Assembly (NCBI GenBank): GCA_031841125.1
Contig: CM063114.1
Coordinates: forward strand, 37,469,574-37,533,573
Direction: 5' to 3'
DNA: 64,000 nt
Source: Acanthococcus lagerstroemiae
Lineage: Eukaryota; Arthropoda; Insecta; Hemiptera; Eriococcidae
The translations under genes were made by a program, and so were the position numbers. Each line of letters begins with the position of its first letter. Positions within the stretch are counted from its first letter, which is position 1. Positions 1-13,049 of the stretch are shown here, piece after piece. The notes beneath the pieces were generated by a model, which saw nothing but the letters and a program-made list of their open reading frames with translations, made no database searches and was not told the origin of the DNA.

Positions 1-325
1 CCAATAGGAACAAACCAAATGGGTTTACCATACGGTACTACACGCCACTATGAATACAGGACGACAAAGAGCAAAGTGTTAGGGTAATTCATTGAAGATC
101 GCATAACAGCCGAAAGCGCTCTGGACTACAGAAGGAAGAAAATGTGAATTGGCACACTCTACATACAGAAAATTTTCTTATGTAAACTAGAAGACCCGTG
201 CTGCTCCGCAGCATTAGTTGTTAATTGGAAGTATGATGACTGAAGCTGAGAGCCAGTCAGAATGAAGCAAGTGTTTTTTATCTATTTTTCTTTAATGTAC
301 CATTTTTTCCCCTTCTAAAATTATA
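1..325. other. non-coding, nothing recognised
   Basis: No coding signal, RNA gene or repeat was recognised in this AT-rich edge sequence. Confidence 0.5.
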
Positions 326-683
326 ACGGGTGAAGTTGAATATCCACTCACAACTGTCCTCAGACTCAACCAATTTGAGTGGTCAAAATCTCAAATGAAA
401 GGTTTGATCCGCTGAGTGTTCTTAGAGCAAAACAAATTCCTTACCTCAATTATAGAACCTGAAATATAGTTCTTTGAGTCAAGAAAAATCTTAAAAATAT
501 AAAAAGTCAAGTTGAATGTTCACTCACAACTGTCCTCAGACTCGACCGATTTAAGTGGTCAGAAGCTCAAATGAAAGGTCTTGATCCATTGGGTGTTATT
601 AGAGCGAAACAAATTCCTTACCTCAATTAGAACCTGAGATATTGATGTTTGAGTGGAGGAAAAGCTTGGAAAATCATGAATTA
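326..683. repeat. two-copy tandem duplication, ~176-bp unit
   Basis: The stretch beginning gaagttgaatatccactcac near 332 recurs as caagttgaatgttcactcac near 508. Similarity continues through the tcctcagactc, aaatgaaaggt and aaacaaattccttacctcaatt blocks. Each unit is about 176 bp, with scattered substitutions. It contains no coding potential. Confidence 0.8.
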
Positions 684-3389
684 AGTCACGTTTGAGTATA
701 ACTTGAGTAGGGTCAAAGTTAAGTGAATTCCAATACTTGATGACATATCTACATATAAATACCTTTCATTAAAAAAAAATGAAGCAAATCGGCCGGAAGA
801 ACTCGTATTAGTTTCTTTTAATATAAATAGATATCAAAGGACCAGGAAAAAATTTGTTGTATGAAGAAGTTAACTTATACGGAAGTTTGACTGTATATGA
901 ATTCTTGGTTCTTCTGGAACTTCAAGAAGTTCAACTGGCCGACTCTCTCCAACCATACCTCGAAAATTGAATGTAATAATTTCGTAACTACTGGTTTTTG
1001 ATTTTGTCGGGGAAGGAAGGGTTATTGAAACGCTAAATAGGGCTCTGTTTCTTTTAATGATAATCTTATCTGTTTATTTTTTATTTTTTTTTGAGGTCGA
1101 ATCATGGGACCAATTTGTGAATAGACTGATTCTTAATTCGATGGGGCAGTGGTCTGAGTGGAATTCAAATTTACTCAAGACATTAAAATTTTGAATGATA
1201 TTTTGTTCTTTTGGTGCTGAAAAGTAGTTGGTTCGGTTTTTGGTTTTTTCATTTGGAGATTCCCATGTCCGCTGTTCAATATTTTTTTAAAAGGGTATCA
1301 ATTACCTTTAGGTTGTTTTTTAGGCAAAAGTTACCTAACCTGTCGCCTCATTCGTTTCTAGTTTCATGATTGTAAAGGCCAACTATTTTCTGTTCCTCTT
1401 GGTATCCTTTTCCTAACTAGCTATTAAAATCTCGCATTATTTACATAATTTTTCCTATTATTTCTTTTTTTATTTATTATGGTATCCGAGAGTTGACTAT
1501 ATAAGTTACCGTATTCCTATTTGTCTGAAGCTGCGGTAGGTGCGTACATTTTTAGATCAGTGTTATATTGTATTTCGCCTAAATTTGAATTTAGCAAAAC
1601 CGGCATCCCTTGGTCTTAGCTATTTCCAATGTAGCATAAAATTCTCCCTTCATTTTGTTTTATGTTATGCTCCCCAATCTTCCTCATTTCCGATGAACCT
1701 TTTAGCCTATCTAGGGCTTCTTTAGTTCAAATATTTTTCGAGATCTTTTAGAGTACGAGTGTTAAAGCTAGCTACTGTGGAGGGGAAGGGGGATGAGGGT
1801 AAATGGTCGTGATTGCCCTAGTTGACCAGATTTACCTGGACAATAACTTTCGGCACCATAGATAAGTATTAATGTGATTTATTCTGAAAATGGTATACCG
1901 TCTTTTCTCTTCGTGGCTTGATAATTCAAACCAGTTGCGTAGAATAAGTTGTGAGAAAACACAAAAGTTCTCGGCGGCTACTATTTTCATTTCTTTTGCA
2001 GCAATTTTAATGCCGCCGCCCTCGTCCTGCGAAGACATCCTTTTATGGGACACGAAAAATAATAGCCTTATCGCCCATATCATTCTCTGATTTATGTCAC
2101 CCAGAAAACTGTTTGTTCTCTTTAAGAGGCAATATTAGTAACAGCTGACGGTGATATTAACCGTTTTTACGCTGTAAAGATGGCCGGGGTCGACTTAGTT
2201 TTTCTGAAAAGCTGAAAGACGTGGAACTGAGAGATGTTTATAATAATGCTGTTTTACGACTTTCTCATTCTTATTTCGTCGGAGAAACTTTCGTGATTGT
2301 AAAAAATTAGTTCTCATTTAGCTACTTTGAAAGCAGCAGGCGAAAAAGAATAACTTACAGGTAAAAAGTCGTAAATTTATGAAAAATTTTGCAGAAGTAC
2401 GCCGGAGTAAAAAAGTATTCCAGATTCCTATACTTCCGTTCATTATTATGTATTTCGATTTAACTTTTAATGAAAGTTGTTAAATAGGGTACAAAAAAAA
2501 AAAAAGTATCGGGAAGCAGACGTACTCGCACAGAGTTTCAATTTTTCATTTATTCGACGGCCTGGGAAAACAATTTCCGGGTACAGCACTTTCGAAATTA
2601 GCGAGAGCTAATCAAATTTTCAGAGCCAATGAAAGTCTTTCAGTCGAGAACATCAATTTTTTTTTCACAGCTGTATTGATATTATACGAACAGCTATCCA
2701 GTTGTATGTGTCGCGACAGGTTTTAGGCTTTCCCTCTGACTGAATGGGTGAATCTAGGTCAAATATTCTGAGTCGCGACTTGCGGATACTTTTACACGCG
2801 TCCTGAATTCCTTATTACTTTTTGAGATTCACTGATGAAAGTATATAAGTTCTTTATATCAGTTTGAAGAAAACTTGCTCATCCAATTTGTACATAATCT
2901 TCTAATTCTCGTTTGTATTCGAAAGTATAAATAGTTCGAGCAAACGATGTTTCAGTAACGTCTTGAATGCTGAACATGTTACTAACTTTTTTTTGAAGCA
3001 TTCATCGAGCATTATCTCCTTCGCCTTTTCCAATCATTACCAGTGCCTCCTTACCCAATTATTCTACAAATTAGATAAGGAGAGAATGAACGTGATTACA
3101 AGTCCGCAGCGTGTATAATACAATTGAGGAGCTTACTTCGATAGTGGCTCAAGTCCAATTTTCCAAGTCCAGAGAGGTTGTCACCTTTATCACTCAAATT
3201 GGATATCTATTCTCTCGACACATCACAACTTACATCTCTGGCAAAACACGTCAACTACCGACAGGGTTGCCAGATTCGAAGTACAAAAAATCCTTACAGC
3301 AGCTTTAAATATTGTAAAGTTGGAAAGATAAAATTCCGTATAAATTTCTTGCGCTTTTTCTTAGGTTGAAAAATGGATTTTTTTTCAAG
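684..3389. other. non-coding, AT-rich
   Basis: I see no conserved protein, retroelement or inverted-repeat signature here. The short open frames (up to 83 codons) overlap on both strands without recognisable domains and look like chance. Confidence 0.5.
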
Positions 3390-3513
3390 TTGTCTAGCTT
3401 TGTTTCGATAAAAAGTACTCATTTTCGAGTTGTCAAGTGTTCTTTCCGATAAAAAATGCTCGTTTTCCAGTTATTAATTTTTTTTTCTCGATAAAAGGTG
3501 CTTTATTCTTGAA
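3390..3513. repeat. three imperfect ~40-bp tandem units
   Basis: Three successive units share the core tttcgataaaaagtactca / ttccgataaaaaatgctcg / ctcgataaaaggtgctttat. They are spaced about 40 bp apart, preceded by a T-rich run, and have diverged. Confidence 0.65.
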
Positions 3514-3954
3514 AGTGTTTTTTAAAAGCTCAGAAAACTCCATGTCCTCTCCTCAAGTAAGGAAGCTGCCATTCCATCCGGGTCTAGCCTATGTTTTGAA
3601 TTCATCACGTATGTTAATTGGAAGCGTATTTTGTTTACAAAAATTGAAAATTAAAATAATGAAAATGAGAATGAGTCAACGAGGTTGAAAGAACAAATGA
3701 CAGAATGGAATCGCCGATCAATAGAAAATAAATAAAATTTGATAATTTATTGGCTTTGATTTTGATTATTGATTTCTACATCCTCATCGGCATTGCTTAT
3801 AAGGTTATCATAAGAATAATCCTACCGTTGCATTTGCCGGTTGTGCTGTCCTGGGGCGTTACCGTCGAATTTCACGATAGCGTTCCACAACAGAAAAAGT
3901 TCATAGTTGTTCTTATTAACTTTAGATAACTTTTGTTATCTGTATACAGTTGCT
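3514..3954. other. non-coding spacer
   Basis: Nothing is recognised between the small tandem repeat and the outer end of the 2.7-kb inverted-repeat element. Confidence 0.5.
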
Positions 3955-4709
3955 AAAAATCTGTACAGATTCTGTACGGCTCCCTCAAAATTGTCAAATT
4001 CCCGTATAGTTCAGGCATTTTAGGAAATGAAAAGGGAAAAATTGCTGCAGAGTTGAAACGTGGCATGATTCTCAAGGACAACTCCCTAATCAACATACTA
4101 AAACCCTCCGTCCCGCCCCGCAGGGGTGAGCGTGACCTCCTAGAGCTGAAAAACCATACCGAAAAAACAGTTCTTTGACCGTAGCTCCACAAATATTGAT
4201 TTATATGCGAAAGTACTTCATACCTAAATTGAAGAACATAAAATCCTCTACAAAAAAGGTCTCTTTTACCTCCGTCCTAAGATCAAGACTGACCGAGATA
4301 ATCGACCAAGAAATATCCCAAAATCATCATACCTCATACTCATAGTATTCATATAAATATTATGTTTAATGCACTGGGAGGCGGGTCAGCGAAATAATAC
4401 CAATGTTGTATAATACATGCCGGCGGTAATAGAAAGATATCATTAGTATTTACAATGTAGTATAAGTAGAGATGGGGATATAAAGTGATAATGTTTCAAA
4501 AATATGCTTATCTTATACAAAATTTAGCACAGAAAAGGGAAATAAATTATAATATAAATAGATCTTAGCACTCTCACACGAATTGTTTCAACTGGAACTT
4601 TTTGGATTTGTTTTACATTGAACTTCTTCACACTAAGTTAAAATTTGGTAGCGGTAACTGTATCCCTTCAGAAATTATTAGGGAATTGAAAATCTGAAAT
4701 TTTCAATAA

Positions 4710-5840
4710 AACTCAAAATACCTTCTATGTATTTAATTGCGTATTAGAAGAAATATTTAGAAAACTGGAATGGGAAAATATAGGGATACATATAAATGGA
4801 GAAAAACTGAACCATCTAAGATTCGCGGACGCTTATGGTATTGATAAACGAGGATATAAAGATGCTCCAGGAAATGGGAGAGAAATTGACAAAGGTAAGT
4901 GCAGAGGCGGGTTTAGAAATGAATACAAGTAAAACAAAGTGAATACCCAATATGGAAGGGGAATGTAAACCACAACAGAAGGAACTGAAATAGAAAGAAT
5001 CTCCGAATTCGACTATTTAGGACAGATACAATCGTTTGAAGACAGAACAAATAGAGAGATAACTAAAAGAATAAATGCAAGTTTCTGGACTTCAAAAAAC
5101 GTGTATAAGGGTAAAATGAAGATTAAAACAAAGATGAAAATAATATTGAAATTATGCACTCTTCCAATTCTCACCTATGGAGCCCAAACGTGGGCCCTAA
5201 TGAAAAAGCAGACAAAAAGGTTAACTCTACCACAGTGAGAATAGGGACGAAACTGAGGGAGACACGGGAGGGCAGCTCCCCCCAGGCCTCCACCGAAGTT
5301 GGAAAATTCTAGTAGATGGATCAAAAGTTGGAAAAATGCAACCAGTCAAAATAAATTTTGATTTTTTTATTCCTTCTTAGGTAATGTAAAAAAAAATTTA
5401 TACTTAGGAATTTTGAATTGAGCCTGTTTGGGAAATTTAACAATTTTTGCCTCCCTAGGAAAAACTCTTCGCTATGTTCGTGAGTAAGGATGGAACAAAA
5501 TATACTAGGGTGAAGAATAAAAGACAGAGTGAAAAATAAAAAAATAAGAGAGGGAACGGGTACGAAAGAGGTAAGTTGGAGATCAAAAAATTAAAGTGGG
5601 ATTACCCGGGACACATGAAAAATGGGCACAATAGAACAAAATTATCAATGAGTGGGAATCTTACGACAAGAAAAGAAGAGAAAGCCCAGGTACAAAATGG
5701 CGTGATGATATAACAAAAATTACGAGAATAATGTAGGGAGAGTACCCCCAGACCAAAAAATATGGGAAAAAGCTGTGGAGGCCTATACCCAAAGGGTTTT
5801 AGAAGTTCAGAGTGCGAAGTGTGTATCTTCTGTTGTATGT
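4710..5840 (+). pseudogene. RTE-like non-LTR retrotransposon fragment (RT C-terminal half)
   Basis: A broken reading frame encodes the C-terminal half of an endonuclease-reverse transcriptase. Near 4,740-4,835 it reads LEEIFRKLEW followed by a GEKLNHLRFAD block, equivalent to reverse-transcriptase motif C, where the second aspartate of FADD is lost. Near 5,160-5,200 it reads ILTYGAQTWAL, a conserved block downstream of the palm in RTE-type proteins. From 5,500 to 5,830 there is a degraded C-terminal tail ending close to KIWEKAVEAYTQRVLE. The frame is interrupted by many stops and shifts, and the 5' half (endonuclease and fingers) is missing. It is a dead, 5'-truncated copy inside the inverted-repeat element, related to the copies at 55.9-57.0 and 61.9-62.2 kb. 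Confidence 0.8.
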
Positions 5841-6089
5841 ATTTATTAAACTGTAAAAATACACAAATAAAAGGCTGATATGAATTACTATCTTAGATTT
5901 CAGTATTTGGAAACCATATTCAGCATCTACTCGTATACTCTAATTATCCAATTGAATTTTTAAGAACCCTAACACCTTTGTCTGAGCAACCTGCAAATGA
6001 ATCAGGACACTCCGAATGAAAGCAATGTGGCTTTATGAAGAGCAGGTATCCCGGAGGTCTGAACTCCCTAGCAAATTTGTCAAATACTT

Positions 6090-6230
6090 TTTTCCCTAAT
6101 TTTAGCACCCCCCCCCCTATCTAACTCACTTAATCAAACTCACTTTAGCCAGCTCACTTTAGTCAACTCGCTTTAACCGACTCACTTGAGCCCATAGTCT
6201 AAATGAGCCGCGAAGCGGGTCAGCTATTTA
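6090..6230. repeat. dispersed repeat copy (mate at 28.08-28.17 kb)
   Basis: The sequence contains repeated ctcactttagcc words and ends with gagccgcgaagcgggt followed by cagcta. The same arrangement recurs near 28,090-28,172. Its origin is unknown; it could be the end of a dispersed element. Confidence 0.55.
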
Positions 6231-6639
6231 TACATATAATAGGCCTATAAGAATACTATGAGGTATTGATGCTTTTGGGATCTTTCTTGGTCGATTATCT
6301 CGGTCAGTCTTGATCCTTGGATGAAAGTGAAAGACCTCTGTTTTGTAGAAAATTTTATGCTCTTCAATTTATGTAAGAAGTATTTTCGCATATAAATCAA
6401 TATTTGTGGAGCTACGGCCAAAAAACTGTTTTTCAGTACGGGTTTTCAGCTCTAGGGTGTCACGCTCGCCCCTGCGGGACAGGGGGTTTTAGTATGTTTA
6501 TTAGGGAGTTGTCCTTGAGAATCACGCCAAGTTTCAACTCTGCAACAATTTTTCCCCCTTTATATGCTATTTGTAGGTCTAATATTCCTGGACTAGTACG
6601 CGTACAGAAAAATCTGTACGCTTGGCAACCCTGACTACC

Positions 6640-7468
6640 GATACCAGTCGATAAATAACACCTATCATCATATGCTAGAGGATACGTTTTTCTTATTTTA
6701 CCAACATTTGCTATCTCAGGCTTAGGCCACTATGGAAGTAAGCTCCTTAAGCAAAAAAAAAAAATCAAACCAGTTGGTTAGAAAGTACATTGTAACCTGA
6801 TGATGAGTTGCTTAAAACTGATTGTTTTGATTTTGTATATTTATTTTAATTCATTCACTTAATAATTTTACATCCTAATAAATCATCAACTCCTTTACGT
6901 ATGAATAATAAATTAGACCTAATGTATCTTCTATCTAATAAAGATTTTTTTGACGTTAATTTTTAAAACAATCTCACTAATTTAATTCTAAATCCTAAAT
7001 GGCAAAATATACCAATTCTTGGTCACCATGCCGAATTATGGTCAATTTTCAATGTATCACAGGTCGAACAACTTTAGTTAGTAAGTGCTGCTATCTATGG
7101 TAGGTTCTTCTCTAGGTGTCTACTTTCCAAACGACACCTATTGTGCTGTGAAATAGTGATTTGTTAGGAATTTATCAGTGATTTTGTAAAAATGTTTTAC
7201 CTGCGCCTATTTTTAACGTTTTTTGATGTACCAAAAAAAGATACGCGGAAAAAACTAAGTATACTAAGTACATATTTATGGCAGTTTCTATAAAAAGGGG
7301 TAACTTTGTCGATCCGACGAATTTTGAGTTACAGATAGTGCGTAATACCTAGAGGAATGAATGCCCGTTCCAAGGAGCTATCGGCCAGATCTGTAGCGTT
7401 TTTCTTTGTTGTAGAATATGTCAGAGGTCTACTATTCACTATATTTTCAACTTGACAAAAGACAGTAG
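6640..7468. other. non-coding
   Basis: No gene was recognised. A short segment near 6,720-6,755 (gaagtaagctcctt) resembles one end of the hairpin element at 34,781-35,042. Confidence 0.5.
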
Positions 7469-8188
7469 TTAAAGTTGTGATTAATCGGGGGTAGATTAAT
7501 AATTAAATAGTTGAAATTAATCAAGATGAGATTAATTATGAAAGTTGAACTTGCAGTGGAAGCTTGTAGTAGTTTGAAGTTGAATTCCCACCTGCATGGT
7601 GCAGGGAGAAAAGTAGTCACGAGCACAACTGACAAACACACTAAAGAATTAACTAAGTTGGTAGAAACAGAAAATAACTTTATTCTTCTCAAAAACAAAT
7701 TATAAGGCTTGAATGAATGTCTTCCGGTCCTCTTCGGTCCTCTTCTTCGCCGTCTGATTCTGCTGGTTTACCTAACGGCACAAGTAGAAACAAGATACCG
7801 TCAGTCATAAGATGTCAAGACAATTTTATAACACCTTGGATCAATGTGTGAGCACGGCTAGCACCATTGACTCCAAGTAAGAAACGAGCACCACCGGGGT
7901 ACAAATAATACGACCACCCTGTACACTTGGATAGACATGCCAGCACAAGCTAACATCCTCAAGTCCAAGGGGGGTGGAGACGAGTACCATCGAGGTACAT
8001 CAATGCGACTACCAACTGCTCTGATAGAAATTCCAAGTGAGCGAGGATCGTAGAATTGTTGTAGAATTTGTAGGGCTTTACCAAGTGCACCACCACAGGG
8101 TGGTAACACAAGGCCTGTAGTAGACACCAAGAGAGGAAACGTAAATTCCTGTAGAATTCAATTTACCAAGTGCACCACCACCGGATAG
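7469..8188. repeat. direct repeat copy A (~720 bp)
   Basis: This block is almost identical to 8,931-9,617 in the same orientation. Both begin ttaaagttgt and end caccaccggatag. Copy A has a few small insertions relative to copy B. Open frames within it are mirrored in copy B with frame changes, so coding is unlikely. The separation of about 1.46 kb suggests a segmental tandem duplication. Confidence 0.85.
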
Positions 8189-8345
8189 TGACACAAGGCT
8201 TGTAGAACACACAAAACGAACGACGACCATAGGAAAATGCGACTTCTCAAACGAAATGTAAATATAACCGGTAGTAAATAATAAAATCGTCTGACCTGAT
8301 CAGTAGCGGTATCCATATCCAAACACAGGTAATACGAGTAGAAAC

Positions 8346-8405
8346 GAGCACAATAAACACGTATCGAGCACAAGAAACACGTATCGAGCACAAGAAACAC
8401 GTATC
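8346..8405. repeat. ~22-bp minisatellite, three units
   Basis: The unit cacgtatcgagcacaagaaa recurs three times with small changes. It lies in the spacer between the two 700-bp direct repeats. Confidence 0.75.
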
Positions 8406-8659
8406 GTGGAGCACAATAACATAATGCGAGGTCTCGGTGGCTCGACACCGATCCCAAATTCGAGAACTAGACTTCCTCCACTGGGTTCCGTCGTGTACGT
8501 ACATGATCACACGTGGACCAATGGAGATATGTTTCATAGTAGTACGTGGACCAATGAGGGGGCCGAAACCCACAACAGGGGGCGAGCCGCTCACTCAAAT
8601 GCGTCCAAATTATCGTCACAGGCGGGGCTATCCTAACAGGTAGGGCCAGCCGAGTTTGA

Positions 8660-8930
8660 GCAGAGCGTTGAACGGTTAATTAATCACAGTTGATTAATTA
8701 CCATTAATTAATAGTTGAATCATATTAGAGTTGTATTAAATTAGAGTTGTATTAAATTATTAATATTAATTATTATCATAAATTTCGACTGTGTCGAGTC
8801 GAAAATGATGAATTTTCGACACTCCATGTGAAATAAATTCGTAGAAGCAGAGTATCAATCATAACTAATATTTCATAATTACCAAATTATGACAGTTATG
8901 ATTAAATTATTTCACCTTAATTAAAGTTGT
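8660..8930. other. very AT-rich spacer with TTAATTAA words
   Basis: This is low-complexity AT-rich sequence with repeated ttaattaa and attagagttgtattaaatta words. A short palindrome around gactgtgtcgagtcgaaaa is visible. No coding sequence. Confidence 0.5.
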
Positions 8931-9617
8931 AATTAATCAGGGGTAGATTAATTATTAAATAGTTGAAATTAATCACGATGAGATTAATTATGAAAGTTGA
9001 ACTTGCAGTGGAAGCTTGTAGTTTGAAGTTGAATTCCCACCTGCTTAGTGCAGGGAGAAAAGTAGTCACGAACACAACTGACAAACACACTATAGAAATA
9101 ACTAAGTTGGTAGAAACAGAAAATAACTTTATTCTTCTTAAAAACAAATTATAAGGTTTTCTTCGGGTCCTCTTCTTCGCCGTCTTATTCTGCTGGTTTA
9201 CCTAACGGCACAAGTAGAAACAAGATACCGTCAGTCATAAGATGTCAAGACAATTTTATAACACCTTGGATCAATGTGTGAGCACGGCTAGCACCATTGA
9301 CTCCAAGTAAGAAACGAGCACCACCGGGGTACAAATAATACGACCACCCTGCACACTTGGATTGACATGCCAGCATAAGCTAACATCCTCAAGTCCAAGG
9401 GGGTGGAGACGAGTACCATCGAGGTACATCAATGCGACTACCAACTGCTCTGATAGAAATTCCAAGTGAGCGAGGATCGTAGAATTGCTGTAGAATTTGT
9501 AGGACTTTACCAAGTGCACCACCACAGGGTGGTAACACAAGGCCTGTAGTAGACACCAAGAGAGGAAACGTAAATTCCTGTAGAATTCAATTTACCAAGT
9601 GCACCACCACCGGATAG
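8931..9617. repeat. direct repeat copy B (~690 bp)
   Basis: This is the second copy of the 7,469-8,188 block, about 1.46 kb downstream and in the same orientation, with a few substitutions and short deletions. After the shared end ggatag the flanks diverge (tgacac after A, aaatta after B), which marks the duplication boundary. Confidence 0.85.
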
Positions 9618-10676
9618 AAATTACGCAAAAACACGATTTGGAAGTTGACCCAAATTTGGCATGATCAAGAATTGGCAACTGTTTCAGAGTCAACAAGCTA
9701 CGAAAATTTCAAGTCGAATTAAATTTTCATGCTAATTTTCAGTCGACCTCGAATTGGCAAATTGATGTCAAATTTCAAACAACAATAAAAACTCACCTAT
9801 CTTACCGCGTTCTGGTTTTCGGATTCCTGGTTCGTTTTACTTGGTCTTTCATGCTGTAATAAGCGAAATTACTTTGGAGAGGTGATCAATAATTGGCAAC
9901 CATGCCAAATTATGGTCAAATTGATACTTTTCAACAGATGATTACTGTGATACCATCAGCCATGCTGGGTGCTTCATAATCATTGCAATTTTTTGATAAA
10001 TCCTTTAATTTTATGATGCCATAATGGCCAATTTTTTATTTTCATTCCAATGGCAAATGGGGCGCTTTAAAGGAGCTGACCAACTACTTGCATGTTGCTT
10101 TGTATTGATTTCTTGTAATTTTATTATAGGTACACTGTGGACTTTTAACGACGTCCATTTTCTAGAAATGGTTCGCAACATTCAGAGGCCCATTCTAAAT
10201 ATCAAATTAAGAGGCTGAGGGGTCCATCGCTGAGGCGCTGAATACATCCTCAAACCGTCGTGTCTGTACTTTTGTTATTAAGAAATTTTCCTTTAAAAAA
10301 AAGACAAACTTTATTAGAAGGTATGGGGGTACCGGTTGATACGAATGATTGTGACCGGAAGTGCATCATAATGGTCTGCAGAGAAACCCAAATTTAGCGC
10401 AGTTATTTATTTATTTTTTTTTTTGTATTACTGTAATCAAAAGTCAAAATCCTAAAAAGAAATAATAGATACAAATACTGCAACAGGAAACGACTGTCCG
10501 ATACTTTTTCACGAATCATCGAAAGTATGATTCGGATCACAAATCAAAGATATGGTTAAAAAATTATTTGAATCCTTCAAGTACAGATCAAGAATTAGGA
10601 TTTTTTCATTCTTTCATAATGTAAGAAAAACTTAAGAACATGGCATATGAAAAGAAATCAATTAAATTAAAAAGGA
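9618..10676. other. non-coding
   Basis: No recognised gene. A few words such as aattggcaac and ccaaattatggtcaa repeat loosely here and near 7,020. The 64-codon frame near 10,024 shows no domain. Confidence 0.5.
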
Positions 10677-11400
10677 CTACATATAAGTTCGTCGAAATGA
10701 GCTGTGTGTTGAAAGGCGATCAGAAATAGATCTTAAGGAGGAAAGTGAATCTGAGAGGACCAGATAGTGGGTGGGGGTAGGTGGGTCTTCGAGCGAGGAA
10801 GTGACTAGGCACTGTAGGATAGCATGGAGTTCAGCTGTGTAGATGGAAGTAGTGTTTTTCAGTTGGAAGGAGTGTATTAGACTATCTATGGAGTAGGCGT
10901 CAGCGGTGCGTCGGTTGTACTTTGAACCATCAGTGAAACATAAGATACGGTCAGGAAAGCGGTCCAGAGTTTCTTGCAAATGTGTCCGATAAACTTGGGG
11001 GTGTAGATTTCTTAGGGAATTCTGTAAGTTCAACATTGCTTGGGGGAAGGTTCAACAACCAGGGTGGGGGTGACATATGGATTGTTGGTAATGAATTGTA
11101 GCAAAGGGTACGGTACAGTGTATCTGAAAGTGTGAACGTAAGTACAGTGAAGATTTAGGAATAAGGGTGTAGTTTGAAAGATTAAAGAGATACTCATAGG
11201 CAGGAAGATTTTAGGATTGTGTGCTATCGTAACGGGTAGTTTGGCAGTGAGTTGCATTCGGCGGTAAGAAAGAGGAGGAATTCCAGCATCGGCACACATA
11301 CTCAAAGCTCTAGGCTAGTGCGAAAGGCGTCAATGGCGATACGTAAACCCGCATTTTGAACAACGTCAAGAAGCTTTAAGTATGAGGGAAGGGCAAGTTT
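10677..11400 (-). pseudogene. Jockey/R1-type non-LTR retrotransposon 3' end with RNase H domain
   Basis: Read on the minus strand, 11,400-11,300 encodes LLDVVQNAGLRIAIDAFRTS. 11,305-11,030 continues with an AGIPPLSYRRMQLTAKL block. 11,036-10,677 encodes a 119-aa RNase H-like segment. That segment shows FTDGSK (first aspartate), SIYTAELHAI (glutamate) and VLSDSLSSL (second aspartate), the D-E-D pattern of RNase H domains in Jockey- and R1-type elements. Frame breaks near 11,035 and 11,290 and the missing palm show a 5'-truncated dead copy. The final ~30 residues of the RNase H fold are absent. Confidence 0.85.
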
Positions 11401-13049
11401 ATTTTGCACATTTTACGTAAATTGTACCTATACTTCACTTTAATTTATGAGTGTGTTCGGCCCCCTCTCAGAAAATGACGTGGGTACTTTGACTTCGTGA
11501 ATCCACGAAAGTCGGCGCATATGCTTTGCAACATGTGAAGGATGTATGGGTCGCACTCGCGACACCGCGGCATCCATTTCGCCGCCAATGCTACCAGGTT
11601 CGATCATCGAGGAGTCTGTGCGATCAGTTAATTTTGCCTACAACTATATGCTCTAAGGAATAAGGAAAAAACTTCCGTTTACTCGTTCTTAAAGCCCAGG
11701 ACGTGCGACCTAAACAGGAAATAAGATTAGCCTGCTAAGCTGGTAAATCAACAATAGCTTAGCTCGGGAACAACGATTATTCAAGATGAAAATGAGAAAA
11801 TTTCCTTCAGAAACACCTCAACGCGATTCGATAGCCTAGTGTACTATTAAACAGAAAATAATGCGACCGTAATTTTTCAAGTACAAAGCTATTGAAATAA
11901 ATCAATTGCTAGGATGAGCCATAAAACATTTCGTTAAAAAAAAAACACGATTCATTATTTCCACAAAAGCTGTTGACTGTACCAAAGGCGTATATGGCAT
12001 CGCGAGCTATTATTACATTAACCGTATTAAGGGCGTAATATTCAAAGGACGACATTACTATACCGGCGGGTAATAAAGACGAGTGTACGATTGCATTTCA
12101 ACTCTCAAACGAACAAGTAGCGCCATTTTATCAGTATAATACGTTTTAAAATGTAACATCCCTTTCAGCTGAGCGACTCTGTAGTTAACAAAAACGCATA
12201 TATTTAGCCTTATCCTCGGGTGTCGTGGATGGTACTTTGTGGGTTTGTATCAAAAACTCCGAACGCGGCTGCAAAATAGTTTATAAAAATTTTCATCCCT
12301 ATCTCTTCCTTTTCCTCTTTTCCCCCCGCCGAACTCGGATTAAGTACAAAGCGTAAACAGTTTTTGATAATTTAGTCTTTCAGGAAGTATCTTTCCACTA
12401 TTTTTAAAACTTCTCTCCATTGAGCTCGCTCTGCTATTTCAATCTATCACAAGATTTTATTTTACTTTTTAACCAAAAAGTTGTATACGCTCGTATAAAT
12501 CGTTCCTAGCTATTTTTTCTTCTCCGATTTAACGTATACAGAGAATGAAATAGAAAATCGATAACCCGGATTTCAAATATCTGAACTACGTGTATTTGCT
12601 CGAGTCGTTGTCTCCACTTTATTCTAGTCGAATTAGGTGACAAAAATGACCGAGCCTGAACATAATTCCCAGGTAAAATTTCCGTTGATTATTCATCGGA
12701 ATTAGATCTACTGGACGTCCTCTTTGAAGAGCACATCGAGGATCTCATGCGTATTTGACCTAAGTCGCAGAAGTATAATTTTTAAGAAAAAAGTTGGGTA
12801 GCTCCCGTTCCTACAGCTCCCTAAAAGTTTTCCAAAATATTTCAGGATGGGGGAAGCACAAACGTAGCACAAGTGAATGACATATGTTTCAAGTCTATGG
12901 TGTGGTGGGCGGGGGGCGAGGAAATGCACCTAAAATTTTGGTCTCTAATGACTCCTGAATCAGAAAACCACTTCCAACAATTATCCGTTCTGCAATATTT
13001 TGTCACATTTTTCGTTTCATCTTTTATTTTTCCATGTACCTAAGCTTTT
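11401..13049. other. non-coding
   Basis: No gene or repeat was recognised. The sequence is AT-rich and of ordinary complexity; short frames on both strands carry no domain signature. Confidence 0.5.

Larger units (their letters stand above)
3955..6632. mobile_element. 2.7-kb inverted-repeat DNA element, decayed
   Basis: Two ~400-bp arms at about 3,955-4,355 and 6,245-6,632 are imperfect reverse complements. Shared blocks include tggtcgattatctcggtcag, aatatttgtggagctacgg and gagttgtccttgagaatc. The outer ends carry related ctgtacag-rich sequence. No target duplication could be fixed because the ends have decayed, and no transposase is seen. The interior holds an RTE-like retrotransposon fragment, which probably inserted later. 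Element class is unassigned. Confidence 0.65.

Noticed and set aside
8346..8405. CRISPR-like short direct repeats
   Set aside because: Units are contiguous with no unique spacers, in a eukaryotic context, so it is a minisatellite.
7469..9617. Possible short LTR retrotransposon (two ~700-bp direct repeats around a ~740-bp interior)
   Set aside because: The repeats lack TG...CA ends, no primer-binding site, polypurine tract or coding region is seen between them, and no flanking target duplication is visible. A segmental duplication is simpler.
10024..10218. 64-codon plus-strand frame with hydrophobic stretch
   Set aside because: It is short, with no homology recognised and no splice sites or context supporting a gene.
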